A stretch of 64,000 nucleotides of DNA from DASUAO01 sp035763745. GTDB taxonomy: Bacteria; Actinomycetota; Acidimicrobiia; IMCC26256; PALSA-555. Within the stretch, counting starts at the first letter, position 1, and each line of letters starts with the position of its first letter. Shown here piece after piece: positions 14,162 through 23,364 of the stretch. The stretch is taken from positions 1-64,000 of the forward strand of contig DASUAO010000021.1 of assembly GCA_035763745.1 (NCBI GenBank). The letters are read 5' to 3'. Position numbers and translations under genes: made by a program. The notes below the pieces were generated by a model. That model was not told the origin of the DNA and did not search any database. It saw nothing but the letters and a program-made list of their open reading frames with translations.

Positions 14162-15325
14162 ATGATGAGCATTCGCCATCTCCTGTCCCTGTTCGTGGCG
14201 ACGCTCGTCGCGCTCTCCGGCCTCGCCGGCACAGGATCGGTGGCGGGTGCGCACGACGACGCCGTCCACATCGGGCTGGAGGGCCCGCTCTCGGGTGATC
14301 AGGCGAACATCGGCAAGGGGATGCTCAAGGGAGCCCGGCTCGCCGCGAAGCAGATCAACGCCGACGGCGGCATCGGCGGCAGGAAGGTCGAGATCGTCCC
14401 GATCGACGACGCCGCCGACCCCGAGACCGGCGTCGAGGCCGCGTCGGCCGCGATCGCCGAGGGCCTCGACGGCGTGGTCGGTCCCTACAACTCGGGTGTG
14501 GGTGCCGAGACCCTGCCGCTGTACGTCGACGCGGGACTGGTGCCGATCCGCCTCACGTCGGCCGACTCCACGGCGGGGCTGGGCTTCACGCTGCAGCCGA
14601 TGACGTCGCAGATCGCGCCCGTCGCGGCCGAGGCGTTGACCACGTGGCTCGGCGCCGGATCCGTCGCGATCGCCTACGACGACACCACGCTCTACACGGC
14701 GACAGTGTCCGCCGCGCTCAAGGAGCTGCTCGAGGGCGCAGGAGTGACGATCACCGCCTACGAGCCGGTGGAGCCGGGCCTGAAGGACTACTCGGATCTC
14801 GTCGAGAAGCTCGACGCGACGAACCCCGACGTCATCTACGTTGCCACCTACTTCCCCGAAGGCGGCCGGATCGCCAAGGCGATGCGCGCGCTCCCGTCGC
14901 AGGCCCAGTGCCTCGCCGACTATGGGTCCTACGACACAGGGTTCATCTCCGTCGCGGGTCGCAAGGCGGCCCGGATGTGCCCCGTGGTCGGGGTTCCCTC
15001 GCCCGACGAGTTCCCCGGCGCGAGCAGTTTCGTCGCGGCGTACCGCAAGCAGTTCCGCACGGCACCGGGCACGTGGAGCCCGTACGCGTTCGACTCGGTG
15101 ATGCTCCTCGCCGAAGCCGCAGAGAACGTCGGCAGCTTCGACGCCGCGGCGCTCACCGCCGAGCTGAACCAGGTGAACGGCTGGGAGGGCTGGACCGGCT
15201 CGGTCACGCTCGAGCCGGGAACCGGCAACCGTGAGCCGGCGACGGTGGCCGTGATGGAGACCGGGCGCGACGGCCGGTTCCGGGTCCTGACCGACTGGGC
15301 GCGCGCGGTCGGGTACGACGTGTGA
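14162..15325 (+). CDS. Branched-chain amino acid-type ABC transporter substrate-binding protein
   Basis: 387 residues. A signal peptide (hydrophobic ~8-24, ending SVAGA-HDD) precedes a LivJ-type periplasmic-binding fold: IGLEGPLSGDQANIGKGMLK, AAKQINADGGIGGRKVEIVP, DDAADPETGVEAA, VVGPYNSGVGAETLPLY. There is no lipobox cysteine near the cleavage site, so it may be released or anchored otherwise. No permease or ATPase genes adjoin it, so it is an orphan binding protein whose partners lie elsewhere; the ligand is unknown. ATG codons at 14162 and 14165 are equivalent starts. Confidence 0.85.
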   Translation: MMSIRHLLSLFVATLVALSGLAGTGSVAGAHDDAVHIGLEGPLSGDQANIGKGMLKGARLAAKQINADGGIGGRKVEIVPIDDAADPETGVEAASAAIAEGLDGVVGPYNSGVGAETLPLYVDAGLVPIRLTSADSTAGLGFTLQPMTSQIAPVAAEALTTWLGAGSVAIAYDDTTLYTATVSAALKELLEGAGVTITAYEPVEPGLKDYSDLVEKLDATNPDVIYVATYFPEGGRIAKAMRALPSQAQCLADYGSYDTGFISVAGRKAARMCPVVGVPSPDEFPGASSFVAAYRKQFRTAPGTWSPYAFDSVMLLAEAAENVGSFDAAALTAELNQVNGWEGWTGSVTLEPGTGNREPATVAVMETGRDGRFRVLTDWARAVGYDV

Positions 15326-15358
15326 GCGCATGAGTGGGTCGATCTTGATCTGATCGAG

Positions 15359-15398
15359 GTGGCGCAGAGGGCCGAAACGGTGGCTCGAGGTGCGCCAC
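15359..15398. terminator. Inverted repeat between convergent genes
   Basis: GTGGCGCA (15359-15366) and TGCGCCAC (15391-15398) form a perfect 8-bp stem with a 24-nt loop, 33 bp after the stop of the binding-protein gene and before the end of the convergent DUF2889 gene. The loop is long for an intrinsic terminator, so the assignment is tentative. Confidence 0.35.
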
Positions 15399-15460
15399 AG
15401 CCGTCAGGTCACGCTCGCAGAGGGCTGACCACCGGCGGCCGCGCCGCCCGGGAACCGTCC

Positions 15461-16102
15461 TCAGGTCCACTCCACACCGAGCGCCTCGAGGCGCTCGCGC
15501 ACCGGGATCCCGGGGGTGACGACCTCGCCCCGCTCGACGCGCTGGACGAGGTCGCCGTCGGCGGCCCACACGTGGCACGTGTCGAGGTTGGGGAGCACCG
15601 CGGTCTGGCGCGCCTCGGGGGAGCCGAGCGACACCGGCTCGCCGCGCGCCGCGGCGGCCTTCCGGCCGAGGAGTCGCATCGACCACGTCGACTGCACGAC
15701 GGCCGGGGCCATGGCCTGGAGCAGGGCGGTGACGTGCGCGCAGCCCCGGGGACCGCCGAAGCGCTCCCGCACGGTGTGGGTGAACCCCCGCGCGATCGAC
15801 ACCCCGACGAGGCTGCGGTACGCCGCGCTGATCCCCGGGCATCCCTCCTGGGGGAACGTCTCGAAGTGCACACCCGCGTCGGTGATCTCGAGGCTCGGGA
15901 ACGCGACGCGCAGCTCGATCGTCATGTCGTGCAGCGTGAGCGGGTCGGGGTCACCCTCGACGTAGAGCCCGGGCGGCTTCTGGTCCTGCACCCGCCCCCG
16001 GGCCACGATCTCGGTCGGCGACCGGCGGAACACCTGCACCGCGTAGCTGCGGTCGTGGATGAGCTCGAGGTCCTCGTCGGTGTCCTGCCGTGCCGTCGCC
16101 AT
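15461..16102 (-). CDS. DUF2889 family protein
   Basis: 213 residues from ATG 16102. The order is an early strand-rich part with RVQDQKPPGLYVEGDPDPLT and LHDMTIELRVAFPSLEITDA, then CPGISAAYRSLVGVSIARGFTH and GCAHVTALLQAMAPAVVQ. This matches the DUF2889 family, which is found near aromatic/phenylacetate-type and lipid metabolism genes in many bacteria and has no known activity. GC-H (GCAHVTALL) and the earlier CPG are the family's conserved residues. It is soluble. Upstream in-frame residues to 16258 are arginine-rich read-through and were discarded. Confidence 0.8.
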   Translation of the reverse strand: MATARQDTDEDLELIHDRSYAVQVFRRSPTEIVARGRVQDQKPPGLYVEGDPDPLTLHDMTIELRVAFPSLEITDAGVHFETFPQEGCPGISAAYRSLVGVSIARGFTHTVRERFGGPRGCAHVTALLQAMAPAVVQSTWSMRLLGRKAAAARGEPVSLGSPEARQTAVLPNLDTCHVWAADGDLVQRVERGEVVTPGIPVRERLEALGVEWT

Positions 16103-16161
16103 GGCTCCTTCCCCGGCGTCCCCGGCCGGGCGACGCCTCGGGGCGCAGCGTACGCGGGGCG

Positions 16162-16404
16162 GCGCGCGTCGACGAGACCCGCGCGTACCAGGCGAACGGG
16201 GCGCGCAGCGCCGGCCACTGGCTCGGCGCGGCGACCGGCGACACCGCCACCGCCACATACCTCAAGTCGTGCCGGGGCTGGGAGGTCCTCGGCAGCCCCC
16301 ATGCGTGGCGGCTCGTCCCACCGGACGCGCCCGGCGGCGCGAGCGGTTCCGACGCTCCGGACGCGCCCGGCTCGCGCGACCCCGAAGGACGCGATCCGCC
16401 GTGA
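16162..16404 (+). pseudogene. Internally deleted relic of a 13E12/DUF222 HNH endonuclease gene
   Basis: The frame reads ARVDETRAYQANGARSAGHW then LGAATGDTATAT, which matches the N-terminal DUF222 part of the HNH gene at 23494 (RVDATGAYREHGHRSAAQWL). It then jumps to YLKSCRGWEVLGSPHAWRLV and PPDAP, which matches that gene's C-terminus (DLKTYCGWRVIGGPGSWDLV). The ~270 residues between, including the HNH site, are gone, and the frame stays open across the join. It has no start codon of its own with a ribosome-binding site and is a relic, though an expressed chimera is formally possible. Confidence 0.7.
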
Positions 16405-16436
16405 GCCCGGCAGACGCCCCGACGCCCGGCCGACCG

Positions 16437-17273
16437 TCAGGCGGGCGTGCGGGCGCGCACGAAGGCGCTCATGACCGCGCCGTCGAGGTCCGCCGCGGTC
16501 CCCTCGACGTCGAAATCCTCGGGGGCGTCGACCGCCCTGAACATGTCGGCGGCCATGCGGGCGAGGTCATCACGATCGAATACGTGGGTCGGCTCGATGC
16601 CCGCGTCCACGAACCCGGCGGCGGTGAGCTTCGCGGTGTAGTCGGACTCGAGCAGCGCGCCCGCGATGCAGCCGGTCCACAGGCCGACGAGACGCTGCAC
16701 CGGCTCGGGGAGCGGGCGGCGCAGCACGATGTCGGAGATCGCGAAGCGGCCACCCGGCCGGAGCACGCGGAACGCCTCCCGCAGCACCGCGTCCTTGTCG
16801 GGCGAGAGGTTCACCACGCAGTTCGAGATGATCACGTCGACCGAGGCATCGGGGAGCGGGACGTCCTCGATGGCGCCGAGGAGGAACTCGGCGTTGGTGA
16901 CGCCGGCCTCGGCCTGGTTGCGCAGGGCGAGGTCGTGCATCTCGGGGGTCATGTCGAGGCCGTAGGCCTTGCCGGTCGGGCCGACCCGCCGGGCCGAGAG
17001 GAGCACGTCGATCCCACCGCCCGAGCCGAGGTCGAGCACGACGTCACCGGGCGCGAGCTCGGCGAGCATGGTCGGGTTGCCGCAGCCGAGCGACGCGGCG
17101 ACCGCGGCGTCGGGGAGCGAACCGCTGTCCTCGTCGCCGTAGAGGGTCCCGCCGATCAGGCCGGTCGTGGCGCCGGGCGCCGCGCAGCACGACGCCGCCT
17201 CCGCGGCCCGGGCGGCGTCCGCGTACCGTTCGCGCACCGCGGTGAGGATCTGGTCATGGTCCCGGGTGGTCAT
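16437..17273 (-). CDS. arsM: ArsM-like arsenite methyltransferase
   Basis: 278 residues. SAM-binding motif VVLDLGSGGGIDVLLSARRV, then YGLDMTPEMHDLA and VISNCVVNLSPDKDAVLREA, are diagnostic of the ArsM/AS3MT group. Cysteines CC at ~29-30, C in AASLGCGNP and C in SNCVVN fit the arsenic-binding set. It would methylate As(III) to volatile or excreted methylarsenicals. The ATG at 17273 has GAGGGG 7 bp upstream. No arsR or arsenite pump is adjacent. A truncated copy of its last ~30 codons is at 13865. Confidence 0.85.
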   Translation of the reverse strand: MTTRDHDQILTAVRERYADAARAAEAASCCAAPGATTGLIGGTLYGDEDSGSLPDAAVAASLGCGNPTMLAELAPGDVVLDLGSGGGIDVLLSARRVGPTGKAYGLDMTPEMHDLALRNQAEAGVTNAEFLLGAIEDVPLPDASVDVIISNCVVNLSPDKDAVLREAFRVLRPGGRFAISDIVLRRPLPEPVQRLVGLWTGCIAGALLESDYTAKLTAAGFVDAGIEPTHVFDRDDLARMAADMFRAVDAPEDFDVEGTAADLDGAVMSAFVRARTPA

Positions 17274-17386
17274 GGCGCACCCCTCTCGTTCGCGGGTGAT
17301 GACCCCATCCTCGCGCCCGCGCGGGACGGATCCCAGCGGGCGGCCCGCCCGTGGGCGACCCCGTGGGTCTCGCGACGAGCGTCGAC

Positions 17387-18247
17387 TCAGCCGGTGAACT
17401 TCGGTGCGGCCACGACCGGCAACGTGATCGTGCGGGTCTGGTACGCGAACGACGTGGGCGTCACGGCCTGCGCGGCGACCGTGGTGACCGGAAGCGGCGG
17501 GTAGGTGCACGTCGCCGACACCGGATAGGAGCCGGGCGGGGTGCCCGGGGGGACGACGACCGTGGTGCTCCACGTGCCGTCGGGGGCCGCGGTGATCGGC
17601 CCGAACACGACCGGCGGGGCAAAGGCCACGCTGCCCGACACCGTGCCGCTGAGCGGGCTGCCGTTCGACGCGGCGGGCGCGCTGCTCGCTTTGGTGCCGA
17701 CAGGTTCGACGATGGGCGCCGGCGGCTGGAGGCATCCGGTCCCCGAGACGGTCACCGTCGCGCCGGGTTGTGTCACTGCGGGACCGACGACGAGGTCGGC
17801 GACCCGGAGGCAAGGATCGGACGACCACGCCCATGCCGGGAGGTCGAGCTGGAGGGGTACACCGTTCTCGGTGTACTGGATCGTGGTTCCTGGTTCGACA
17901 TTGGTCGCGGTCCCGGGTGAGTGCGCGACGCCATCGGTCCACTGGTCCGAGACGAACGGGTTGGGGGTGAACGTGCCGACGATCTCCGCTCCCGTGTCGT
18001 CCATGACCACCGAGGTGAGCGTGATGGCGAGCCCGGTGTCGTCGTTGCGGACCCCGAAGCTCGACTGCCACTGACCGAGGCTGGGGTCGCAGAGCACCGA
18101 GGTGACGCGGAGCGACCACTTCAGCGTCGTGCCGGCCGGCTCCGCCCCGCCGGCCGGCTCCGCTCCGCTCGGGGCCGACGGGACGATCCCGACGGCGGCG
18201 ATGCCCACTGCCACTGCTGCGACCACACCTGCGAGCTTCCGCACCAT
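17387..18247 (-). CDS. Secreted protein of unknown function, Ig-like repeats likely
   Basis: 286 residues. It begins with a classical signal peptide (MVRKLAGVVAAVAVGIAAVG, cleavage after PSGAEPAG region). The mature part is rich in Thr, Val, Pro and beta-strand patterns. TQPGATVTVSGTGCLQPPAP and APDGTWSTTVVVPPGTPPGS look like the short bacterial Ig-like modules often seen in actinobacterial exported proteins. Paired cysteines (VLCDPS, DPCLRV, GTGCLQ, ATCTYP) suggest disulfides outside the cell. No enzyme motif is visible and no sortase signal is present at the C-terminus. Confidence 0.7.
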   Translation of the reverse strand: MVRKLAGVVAAVAVGIAAVGIVPSAPSGAEPAGGAEPAGTTLKWSLRVTSVLCDPSLGQWQSSFGVRNDDTGLAITLTSVVMDDTGAEIVGTFTPNPFVSDQWTDGVAHSPGTATNVEPGTTIQYTENGVPLQLDLPAWAWSSDPCLRVADLVVGPAVTQPGATVTVSGTGCLQPPAPIVEPVGTKASSAPAASNGSPLSGTVSGSVAFAPPVVFGPITAAPDGTWSTTVVVPPGTPPGSYPVSATCTYPPLPVTTVAAQAVTPTSFAYQTRTITLPVVAAPKFTG

Positions 18248-18354
18248 GCCAGCCCTCCTGCTGGTTCCCGCCCGGGCCCGCTCGGTCGAAGGGCGCCGGG
18301 GCACCCTAGGCGAGCCAGCCGGTCCGCGGCGAGGTCGACGGCAGACCGTGCAGT

Positions 18355-18981
18355 TCAGAACTGCGGGATGGACGGCGCGCTCGGGTGCTCGGGGTCGAGC
18401 GCAGGGTCGTCGGCGGGGAGCGCGCCCTCGAACCACGCGTCGCGCTTCCAGTCGGGAGCGGGTGCCGCGCCGTCGGATGCCGGGACGAACGGGGACCGCT
18501 CCACGAGCTGGTAGTGGTGGACGTAGCGGCGGCAGTTCGCGAACACGGCGCGGGCCCGGACCCGCACCACGAGCTGCGCACCGGGGTACGTCGGGATCAG
18601 CGGGTCGTGGGGGTCGATCGACGCCTCCCCCCGCAGGCGCAGGCGCGTCCCGGTCTCGAAGTCGACGAACAGCATCCCCAGCCGCGGGTTCACGTCGAGG
18701 TTCCCCGTGCTGAGGTACATGCCGTTGCCGTCGTAGACGGGGAACGCGAGCGTGTGCTCGTCGAGCACCCGCACGAACCCCGGCTCGCCGCCCTTGTACG
18801 ACGCCTCGGGCCAGCCGTCGCCGTCGGCCGTGGCGAGGAAGAACATGTCGCGCGCCTCGATGAACTCCCGGTACGGCTCGCCGATGATGTCGGTGGTCGC
18901 CTCGGCGAGGCGGTCGGCGAGGCGGCGGGTGTCGAACCGGTCCTGCAGGGCCCGCTGTGCCTCGTGGTACCCATCCGCCAT
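18355..18981 (-). CDS. Pyridoxamine 5'-phosphate oxidase-like FMN-binding protein
   Basis: 208 residues. DMFFLATADGDGWPEASYKG then GEPGFVRVLDEHTLAFPVYD and NPRLGMLFVDFETGTRLRLR is the split-barrel flavin-binding pattern of the PNPOx-like family, subgroup 'pyridoxamine 5'-phosphate oxidase family protein' with FFLAT and G.P..S.KGG.PGF. These often act on F420- or FMN-linked redox of unknown substrates rather than vitamin B6. A 15-bp palindrome (GCAGTTC-A-GAACTGC, 18350-18364) overlaps its stop codon and could be a terminator. It is divergent from the MFS transporter. Confidence 0.75.
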   Translation of the reverse strand: MADGYHEAQRALQDRFDTRRLADRLAEATTDIIGEPYREFIEARDMFFLATADGDGWPEASYKGGEPGFVRVLDEHTLAFPVYDGNGMYLSTGNLDVNPRLGMLFVDFETGTRLRLRGEASIDPHDPLIPTYPGAQLVVRVRARAVFANCRRYVHHYQLVERSPFVPASDGAAPAPDWKRDAWFEGALPADDPALDPEHPSAPSIPQF

Positions 18982-19075
18982 GGTGGGCCTCCTCGTCCGG
19001 TCGCGTCGCCGCGACCGTACCGTGCTCGCCGCGAACCCGGGCCGTCGGTCACGGTCTCCGTGTGAGACTCGACCG

Positions 19076-20293
19076 ATGCGCAGGGCATCGAGCGATCTCG
19101 TCGGCACCGGGCCGAGCTCCGCTCGGGTGGTCGGAGCCGCGCTCGTGGTGTCGATCGGCGGTTCGTTGCCGTCGTTCCTCACCGGCGCTCTGGCGGTGCA
19201 GCTCCGCTCGGACCTCGGGCTCGACACCACTCAGCTCGGCGTCGCCCTCGGGGCGTTCGGCCTCGCGGCCGCGCTGGCCTCGGTGGTCCTCGGCCGCGTC
19301 GTCGAGCGGATCGGCCCCGAGCGGTCGATGCGGATCGCGGCGACGGTGTCGGTCGCGGCGATGGCGGGCATCGCCGTCGCGGCCACGTCGTTCGGAAGGC
19401 TGGTCGGGTTCCTCGCGCTCGCCGGGTTCGGCGTCGCGCTCACGAACCCGGCCGTGAACGCGTTCGTCGCCCGCGGCGTCCCGATCCACCGACACGGGCT
19501 CGCGTTCGCGATCAAGCAGTCCGGCATGCCCGCTGCGGCCCTCGCTGCGGGCGCAGCGGTCCCGCTCCTCGCGCTGACCGTCGGGTGGCGCTACGGCTTC
19601 GTGAGCGGCGCCGCGATCGCCGCGTGCGGGCTCGCACTCGTCCCGGCACGGCGCGTCGCCGACGCGCGGCCCACCCCCGATTCCACGCCGGCATTCTCCG
19701 AACCGGGGCCGACGGCCCGTCCGCCGGTCTCGCACACCACGCTCGTCATCCTCTCAATTGGTGTCGGCCTCGGTGCCGCCGCCGCTGCGGTGCTCGTCGG
19801 GTTCCTCGTGAGCGGCGCCGTGCACGTGGGGATCGCGCCCGGCGCGGCGGGCTGGTTGCTGACGGGCGGCAGCCTCGTCGGCATCGCGGTGCGCGTGCGG
19901 GCAGGAGTGCTCGCCGACCGGCGCGACGGTCGGCATCTCCGCGTGGTCGCGCTCATGCTGCTCGCCGGCAGCGTCGGGTTCGTCCTCTTCTCCCTCGACG
20001 TCTCGCGGGTCTACGTCGTTGCGACCGTTCTCGCCTTCGGCACCGCGTGGGCCTGGCCGGGGCTGTTCAACTTCGCCATCGTGCGCATCCGCCCCGACGA
20101 TCCCGGCGCCGCGACCGGGCTCACCCAGACGGGCGTGTACGTCGGCATCCTCGCCGGACCGCTGATCTTCGGTGCCGTGGTCGACGCTGCGTCGTACACC
20201 GCAGGCTGGCTGCTGACGGCCGGGTTCGCGCTCGCCGGCGCCGCGACCGTCACGCTCGGCCGTCGACGAGTGCGCCGCGAACGCCGGAGCTGA
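19076..20293 (+). CDS. Major facilitator superfamily transporter
   Basis: 405 residues with about 12 hydrophobic segments. GRVVERIGPERSMRIAA between helices 2 and 3 is the MFS loop motif (G..aDr.G.r), and HRHGLAFAIKQSGMPAAALA in helix 5 is characteristic of drug/metabolite exporters and CynX/NimT-like carriers. GLTQTGVYVGILAGPLIFGA corresponds to helix 11. The central loop (about residues 195-225) is polar and proline-rich. The ATG at 19076 places the first helix at residue ~15; the 108 upstream in-frame codons overlap the divergent flavin gene and were rejected. Substrate unknown. Confidence 0.85.
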   Translation: MRRASSDLVGTGPSSARVVGAALVVSIGGSLPSFLTGALAVQLRSDLGLDTTQLGVALGAFGLAAALASVVLGRVVERIGPERSMRIAATVSVAAMAGIAVAATSFGRLVGFLALAGFGVALTNPAVNAFVARGVPIHRHGLAFAIKQSGMPAAALAAGAAVPLLALTVGWRYGFVSGAAIAACGLALVPARRVADARPTPDSTPAFSEPGPTARPPVSHTTLVILSIGVGLGAAAAAVLVGFLVSGAVHVGIAPGAAGWLLTGGSLVGIAVRVRAGVLADRRDGRHLRVVALMLLAGSVGFVLFSLDVSRVYVVATVLAFGTAWAWPGLFNFAIVRIRPDDPGAATGLTQTGVYVGILAGPLIFGAVVDAASYTAGWLLTAGFALAGAATVTLGRRRVRRERRS

Positions 20294-20342
20294 CGTCGAT
20301 GCCGGAAGGCCCGCGCCGGTCCGGCCACGACGTCCGTCGCCC

Positions 20343-20735
20343 CTAGTCCTCCAGCGCGCTGAGGTCGCCGGGCACGTCGACCGAGTGTTGCTGGAGCACC
20401 TCGAGCGGAACGATGTCGAGCGCGCGCTCGTGGGTGCTCGCGAGCACGACGGGTGCGGCGACACCGTCCTCGTGGGCGCGCCGCCAGTTGCGCGCCGTGA
20501 CGCACCAGCGGTCGCCCGGGTGCAGGCCTGGGAAGCGATACGCCGGCATCGGGGTGCTGAGGTCGTTGCCGATGCTCCGCTGGTGCTCGAGGAACTCGGC
20601 GGTCACGACCGCACAGATCGTGTGGCTGCCGAGGTCCTCGGGGCCGGTGCTGCAGCAGCCGTCGCGGAAGAAGCCGGTGACCGGGTCGAGGCCGCAGGGT
20701 TCGAGATCGCCGCCGAGGACGTTGTGTTCGCTCAC
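20343..20735 (-). CDS. DUF2237 family protein
   Basis: 130 residues. NVLGGDLEPCGLDPVTGFFR, DGCCSTGPEDLGSHTICAVV, FLEHQRSIGNDLSTPMPAYR and FPGLHPGDRWCVTARNWRRA are near-universal blocks of the DUF2237 family (E. coli YbgA-neighbour type/cyanobacterial homologues). It is a small cytosolic protein with conserved cysteines and no known activity. It is complete at the usual length and convergent with the MFS gene. Confidence 0.85.
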   Translation of the reverse strand: MSEHNVLGGDLEPCGLDPVTGFFRDGCCSTGPEDLGSHTICAVVTAEFLEHQRSIGNDLSTPMPAYRFPGLHPGDRWCVTARNWRRAHEDGVAAPVVLASTHERALDIVPLEVLQQHSVDVPGDLSALED

Positions 20736-20805
20736 GGGACGGGATCCTAGGTGCCCTCACCGAACACCGATCGATTGCCGGAGCGGATCGGGCTACGGTC
20801 CGCGG

Positions 20806-23307
20806 GTGAGTGTCCCCGCGCCGTCGCTGGTGGCCAACGGCCTCGTCGACTGGGCTGCCCGCACCCCTGAGCGGGTCGCGTTGCACGACCGCGAGCGGGC
20901 ACTGACGTTCGAGGAGGCCGCAGGACTCGCCGGCACCTGCGCCCGGATGCTCGTCGAACACACCGGGGAGCGCCGCCCCGACGAACCGGTGATCCCGCTC
21001 ATCGTGCAACGCGACGTGGCGGGGATCGTCGCGCTCCTCGGGGCTTTCTACGCGGGGGTCCCGTTCGCCCCGATCGACGCCGCGCTACCACCGGCGGCCG
21101 TGGCCGAGCTGCTCGCCCGACTCGGCGGCCCGCCCCTCGCGGTCCTCACCCATCCGGACCAGCGACGGCTCGTGCCCACCGGAACCCATCCGGTGCCGGT
21201 GCCGAACCATGTGCGCGACCCCATCGCACCGCAACCGGTGCGTCCGGAGGATCGATCGATGGTCGTGTTCACGTCCGGGTCGACCGGCCGACCCAAGGGC
21301 GTCGTGCTCGACTGGTGGCTCCACGACGCCCGCATGGGCTCACCCCGTCGCGAGCAGCGCCCGCCGGGGACGCACCTACCGAACCTGGCGCCCGTGCACT
21401 GGACGGCCGGCATCGCGTCGGCGATCGACCTCGCCACCGGTGCCTCGGTCGGCATCATCGACCCTTCGCGTCTCGACCCCCTCGCGCTGCTGGAGGAGCT
21501 CGACCGCCAGCAGTTCGCCCGGATCGCCCTCGTCCCGTCGCTCGCCACCCAGGTGCTCGACCTCTGGCCGGAAGGGCGACGCCTCGAGTCGGTCACGGTG
21601 GTCGAGACCTACGGCGAGGCGCTCACCTGGGAGCACGTGCCGGGCCTGCGTCGGCTCGTCTCCCGGGATGCGTCGATCCGAGCGGCGTACGCGGCCTCGG
21701 AGACGGTGGGGGGCGTGTTCGCCTTGGAGATCCGAGCCGAGGACCCGCTCGGGACGGGGCGCGTGCCGCTCGGTCGGCCGCGCGATCCGGGACGGGTGCG
21801 GCTCGAGCCGACGGGCGACCGCGCTGACGAAGCGCGCGAGATCGTGGTCCGCGGCTTGGTCGCCAAGGAGTACCTGGGCGACCCCGAGCTCACGGCACGG
21901 CGCTTCGGTGTGGATGCCGACGGGACACGCTGGTGGCGCAGCGGCGACCTCGCCCGCGAGGGACGCGACGGTCAGCTCCGCCTCGTCGGCCGGATCGACG
22001 ACATGGTGAAGATCCGCGGCACGCTGGTCGAGCCGGCCGAGCCGGAACGGGTGCTCCACGCGATCTCGGGCATCCGCCAGGCAGTCGTCCTGCCCCACCG
22101 GACGAGCGGCGGCGCCACACGCCTGGTCGCCCACCTCGAGCTCGATGCCGGCAGCACGCTCACCCCGAGCGAGGTGATGGCGCGTCTGCGCGCCGAGCTC
22201 GCACCACACCTGGTGCCGCGACCGCTGGTCCGTCACGACCACCTGCCACTCCTCGCGACCGGAAAGGTCGACCGGATGGTGCTGCGCGACGTGCCTACGG
22301 AACCGTGGACCGTTGCGCCGCCGCGACGTGTTCACGACGACGTCGAACGTGCGGTCGCCGCCACTGCCGGCGAGATCCTCGAGCTCGACGGCGTCCATCC
22401 CGACGACGACCTGTGGGAGCTGGGCCTCGACTCGCTCGGGGCCATCGAGCTGACCGTCGCCTGCTCCGAGCTCGGCTGGGGCACCCTCGAGCCGACGGCG
22501 CCGCTCGACCATCCGACACCGGCCGCGCTCGCCGCAGCGTTGCGCGTCGGCGCACTCGCGCGCGCGAGCCTCGCCGTCACACTCAACCCGGAGGGCGCGC
22601 GCCCGCCGCTGTTCTTCGTCCCCGGCTGGGGCGGGACCGCGCTCGCGTTCCACTGGGTCGCCCGCGCGCTCGGCGACGACCAGCCGGTCATCGTGATCGA
22701 GGCGAGGGGTCTGCACACCCCGGGCGCACCCGACCGCACCGTCGATGCCGGGGCGGCGCGCGTGGCGGGCGAGATCGACGCGGCCCAGCCGACCGGGGAG
22801 GTGGTCGTCGCCGGTCACTCTGCCGGCGGGGTCGTCGCCGTCGAGGCCGCGCGGCTGCTCGCCGACCGGGGCCGCACCGTCGCCGTGGTCCTCCTCGACA
22901 CCCCGGCACCGATCCCCGGCGGTGGTCGCAGCCGACGCGAACGGCTGCGCGAGCACCTCGCGGGACGCCGCGCGGTCGACGTCTGGCGGGCGGCTCTGCG
23001 GAGGGCCCATGCCGAGCTGCTCGCGCTCCACCCCGGCAACCCCGAACGGGTGACGACCGCGCGCTACCGAGCCTTCGACCTCCTGGCCGTGCGAGCCTTG
23101 CGCCGCCACACGACCCGTCCCGTCGACATCCCCGTGACGATCCTCCACACCGGGGACCTCGCCCACCCCGATCGTTGGCGCGCCCTGGCGCCCGATCTCT
23201 CGATCCGTCCCATCGCGGGCGGCCACCTCTCGATGTTCGTGCCCCCGTATGCCGACGGGCTGGCCGCGTGTCTCGCGGCCGTCCTCGGCGCTTCGCCGGG
23301 CGCGTGA
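20806..23307 (+). CDS. Single-module NRPS-like synthetase (adenylation-carrier-thioesterase)
   Basis: 833 residues. The adenylation domain (~1-500) has the P-loop MVVFTSGSTGRPKGV, AASETVGGVFALE, the hinge WWRSGDLAREGRDGQLRLVG and the lysine motif LATGKVDR. A carrier domain follows, with the phosphopantetheine serine in LGLDSLGAIEL (~545). The thioesterase (~590-833) has GWGGTALAFHWVA, the GHSAGGVVAVEA nucleophile and a GGHLSMF histidine. There is no condensation domain, so it probably activates one acid and releases it as an ester, dimer or amide. It starts at a GTG at 20806; the longer upstream frame overlaps the DUF2237 gene. No tailoring genes adjoin it. Confidence 0.85.
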   Translation: MSVPAPSLVANGLVDWAARTPERVALHDRERALTFEEAAGLAGTCARMLVEHTGERRPDEPVIPLIVQRDVAGIVALLGAFYAGVPFAPIDAALPPAAVAELLARLGGPPLAVLTHPDQRRLVPTGTHPVPVPNHVRDPIAPQPVRPEDRSMVVFTSGSTGRPKGVVLDWWLHDARMGSPRREQRPPGTHLPNLAPVHWTAGIASAIDLATGASVGIIDPSRLDPLALLEELDRQQFARIALVPSLATQVLDLWPEGRRLESVTVVETYGEALTWEHVPGLRRLVSRDASIRAAYAASETVGGVFALEIRAEDPLGTGRVPLGRPRDPGRVRLEPTGDRADEAREIVVRGLVAKEYLGDPELTARRFGVDADGTRWWRSGDLAREGRDGQLRLVGRIDDMVKIRGTLVEPAEPERVLHAISGIRQAVVLPHRTSGGATRLVAHLELDAGSTLTPSEVMARLRAELAPHLVPRPLVRHDHLPLLATGKVDRMVLRDVPTEPWTVAPPRRVHDDVERAVAATAGEILELDGVHPDDDLWELGLDSLGAIELTVACSELGWGTLEPTAPLDHPTPAALAAALRVGALARASLAVTLNPEGARPPLFFVPGWGGTALAFHWVARALGDDQPVIVIEARGLHTPGAPDRTVDAGAARVAGEIDAAQPTGEVVVAGHSAGGVVAVEAARLLADRGRTVAVVLLDTPAPIPGGGRSRRERLREHLAGRRAVDVWRAALRRAHAELLALHPGNPERVTTARYRAFDLLAVRALRRHTTRPVDIPVTILHTGDLAHPDRWRALAPDLSIRPIAGGHLSMFVPPYADGLAACLAAVLGASPGA

Positions 23308-23364
23308 CGCGCTCGACCCTGCCGACGGCCCATCCAGGCTCCGCTCGCGCGCGCGTTGCCCGAC

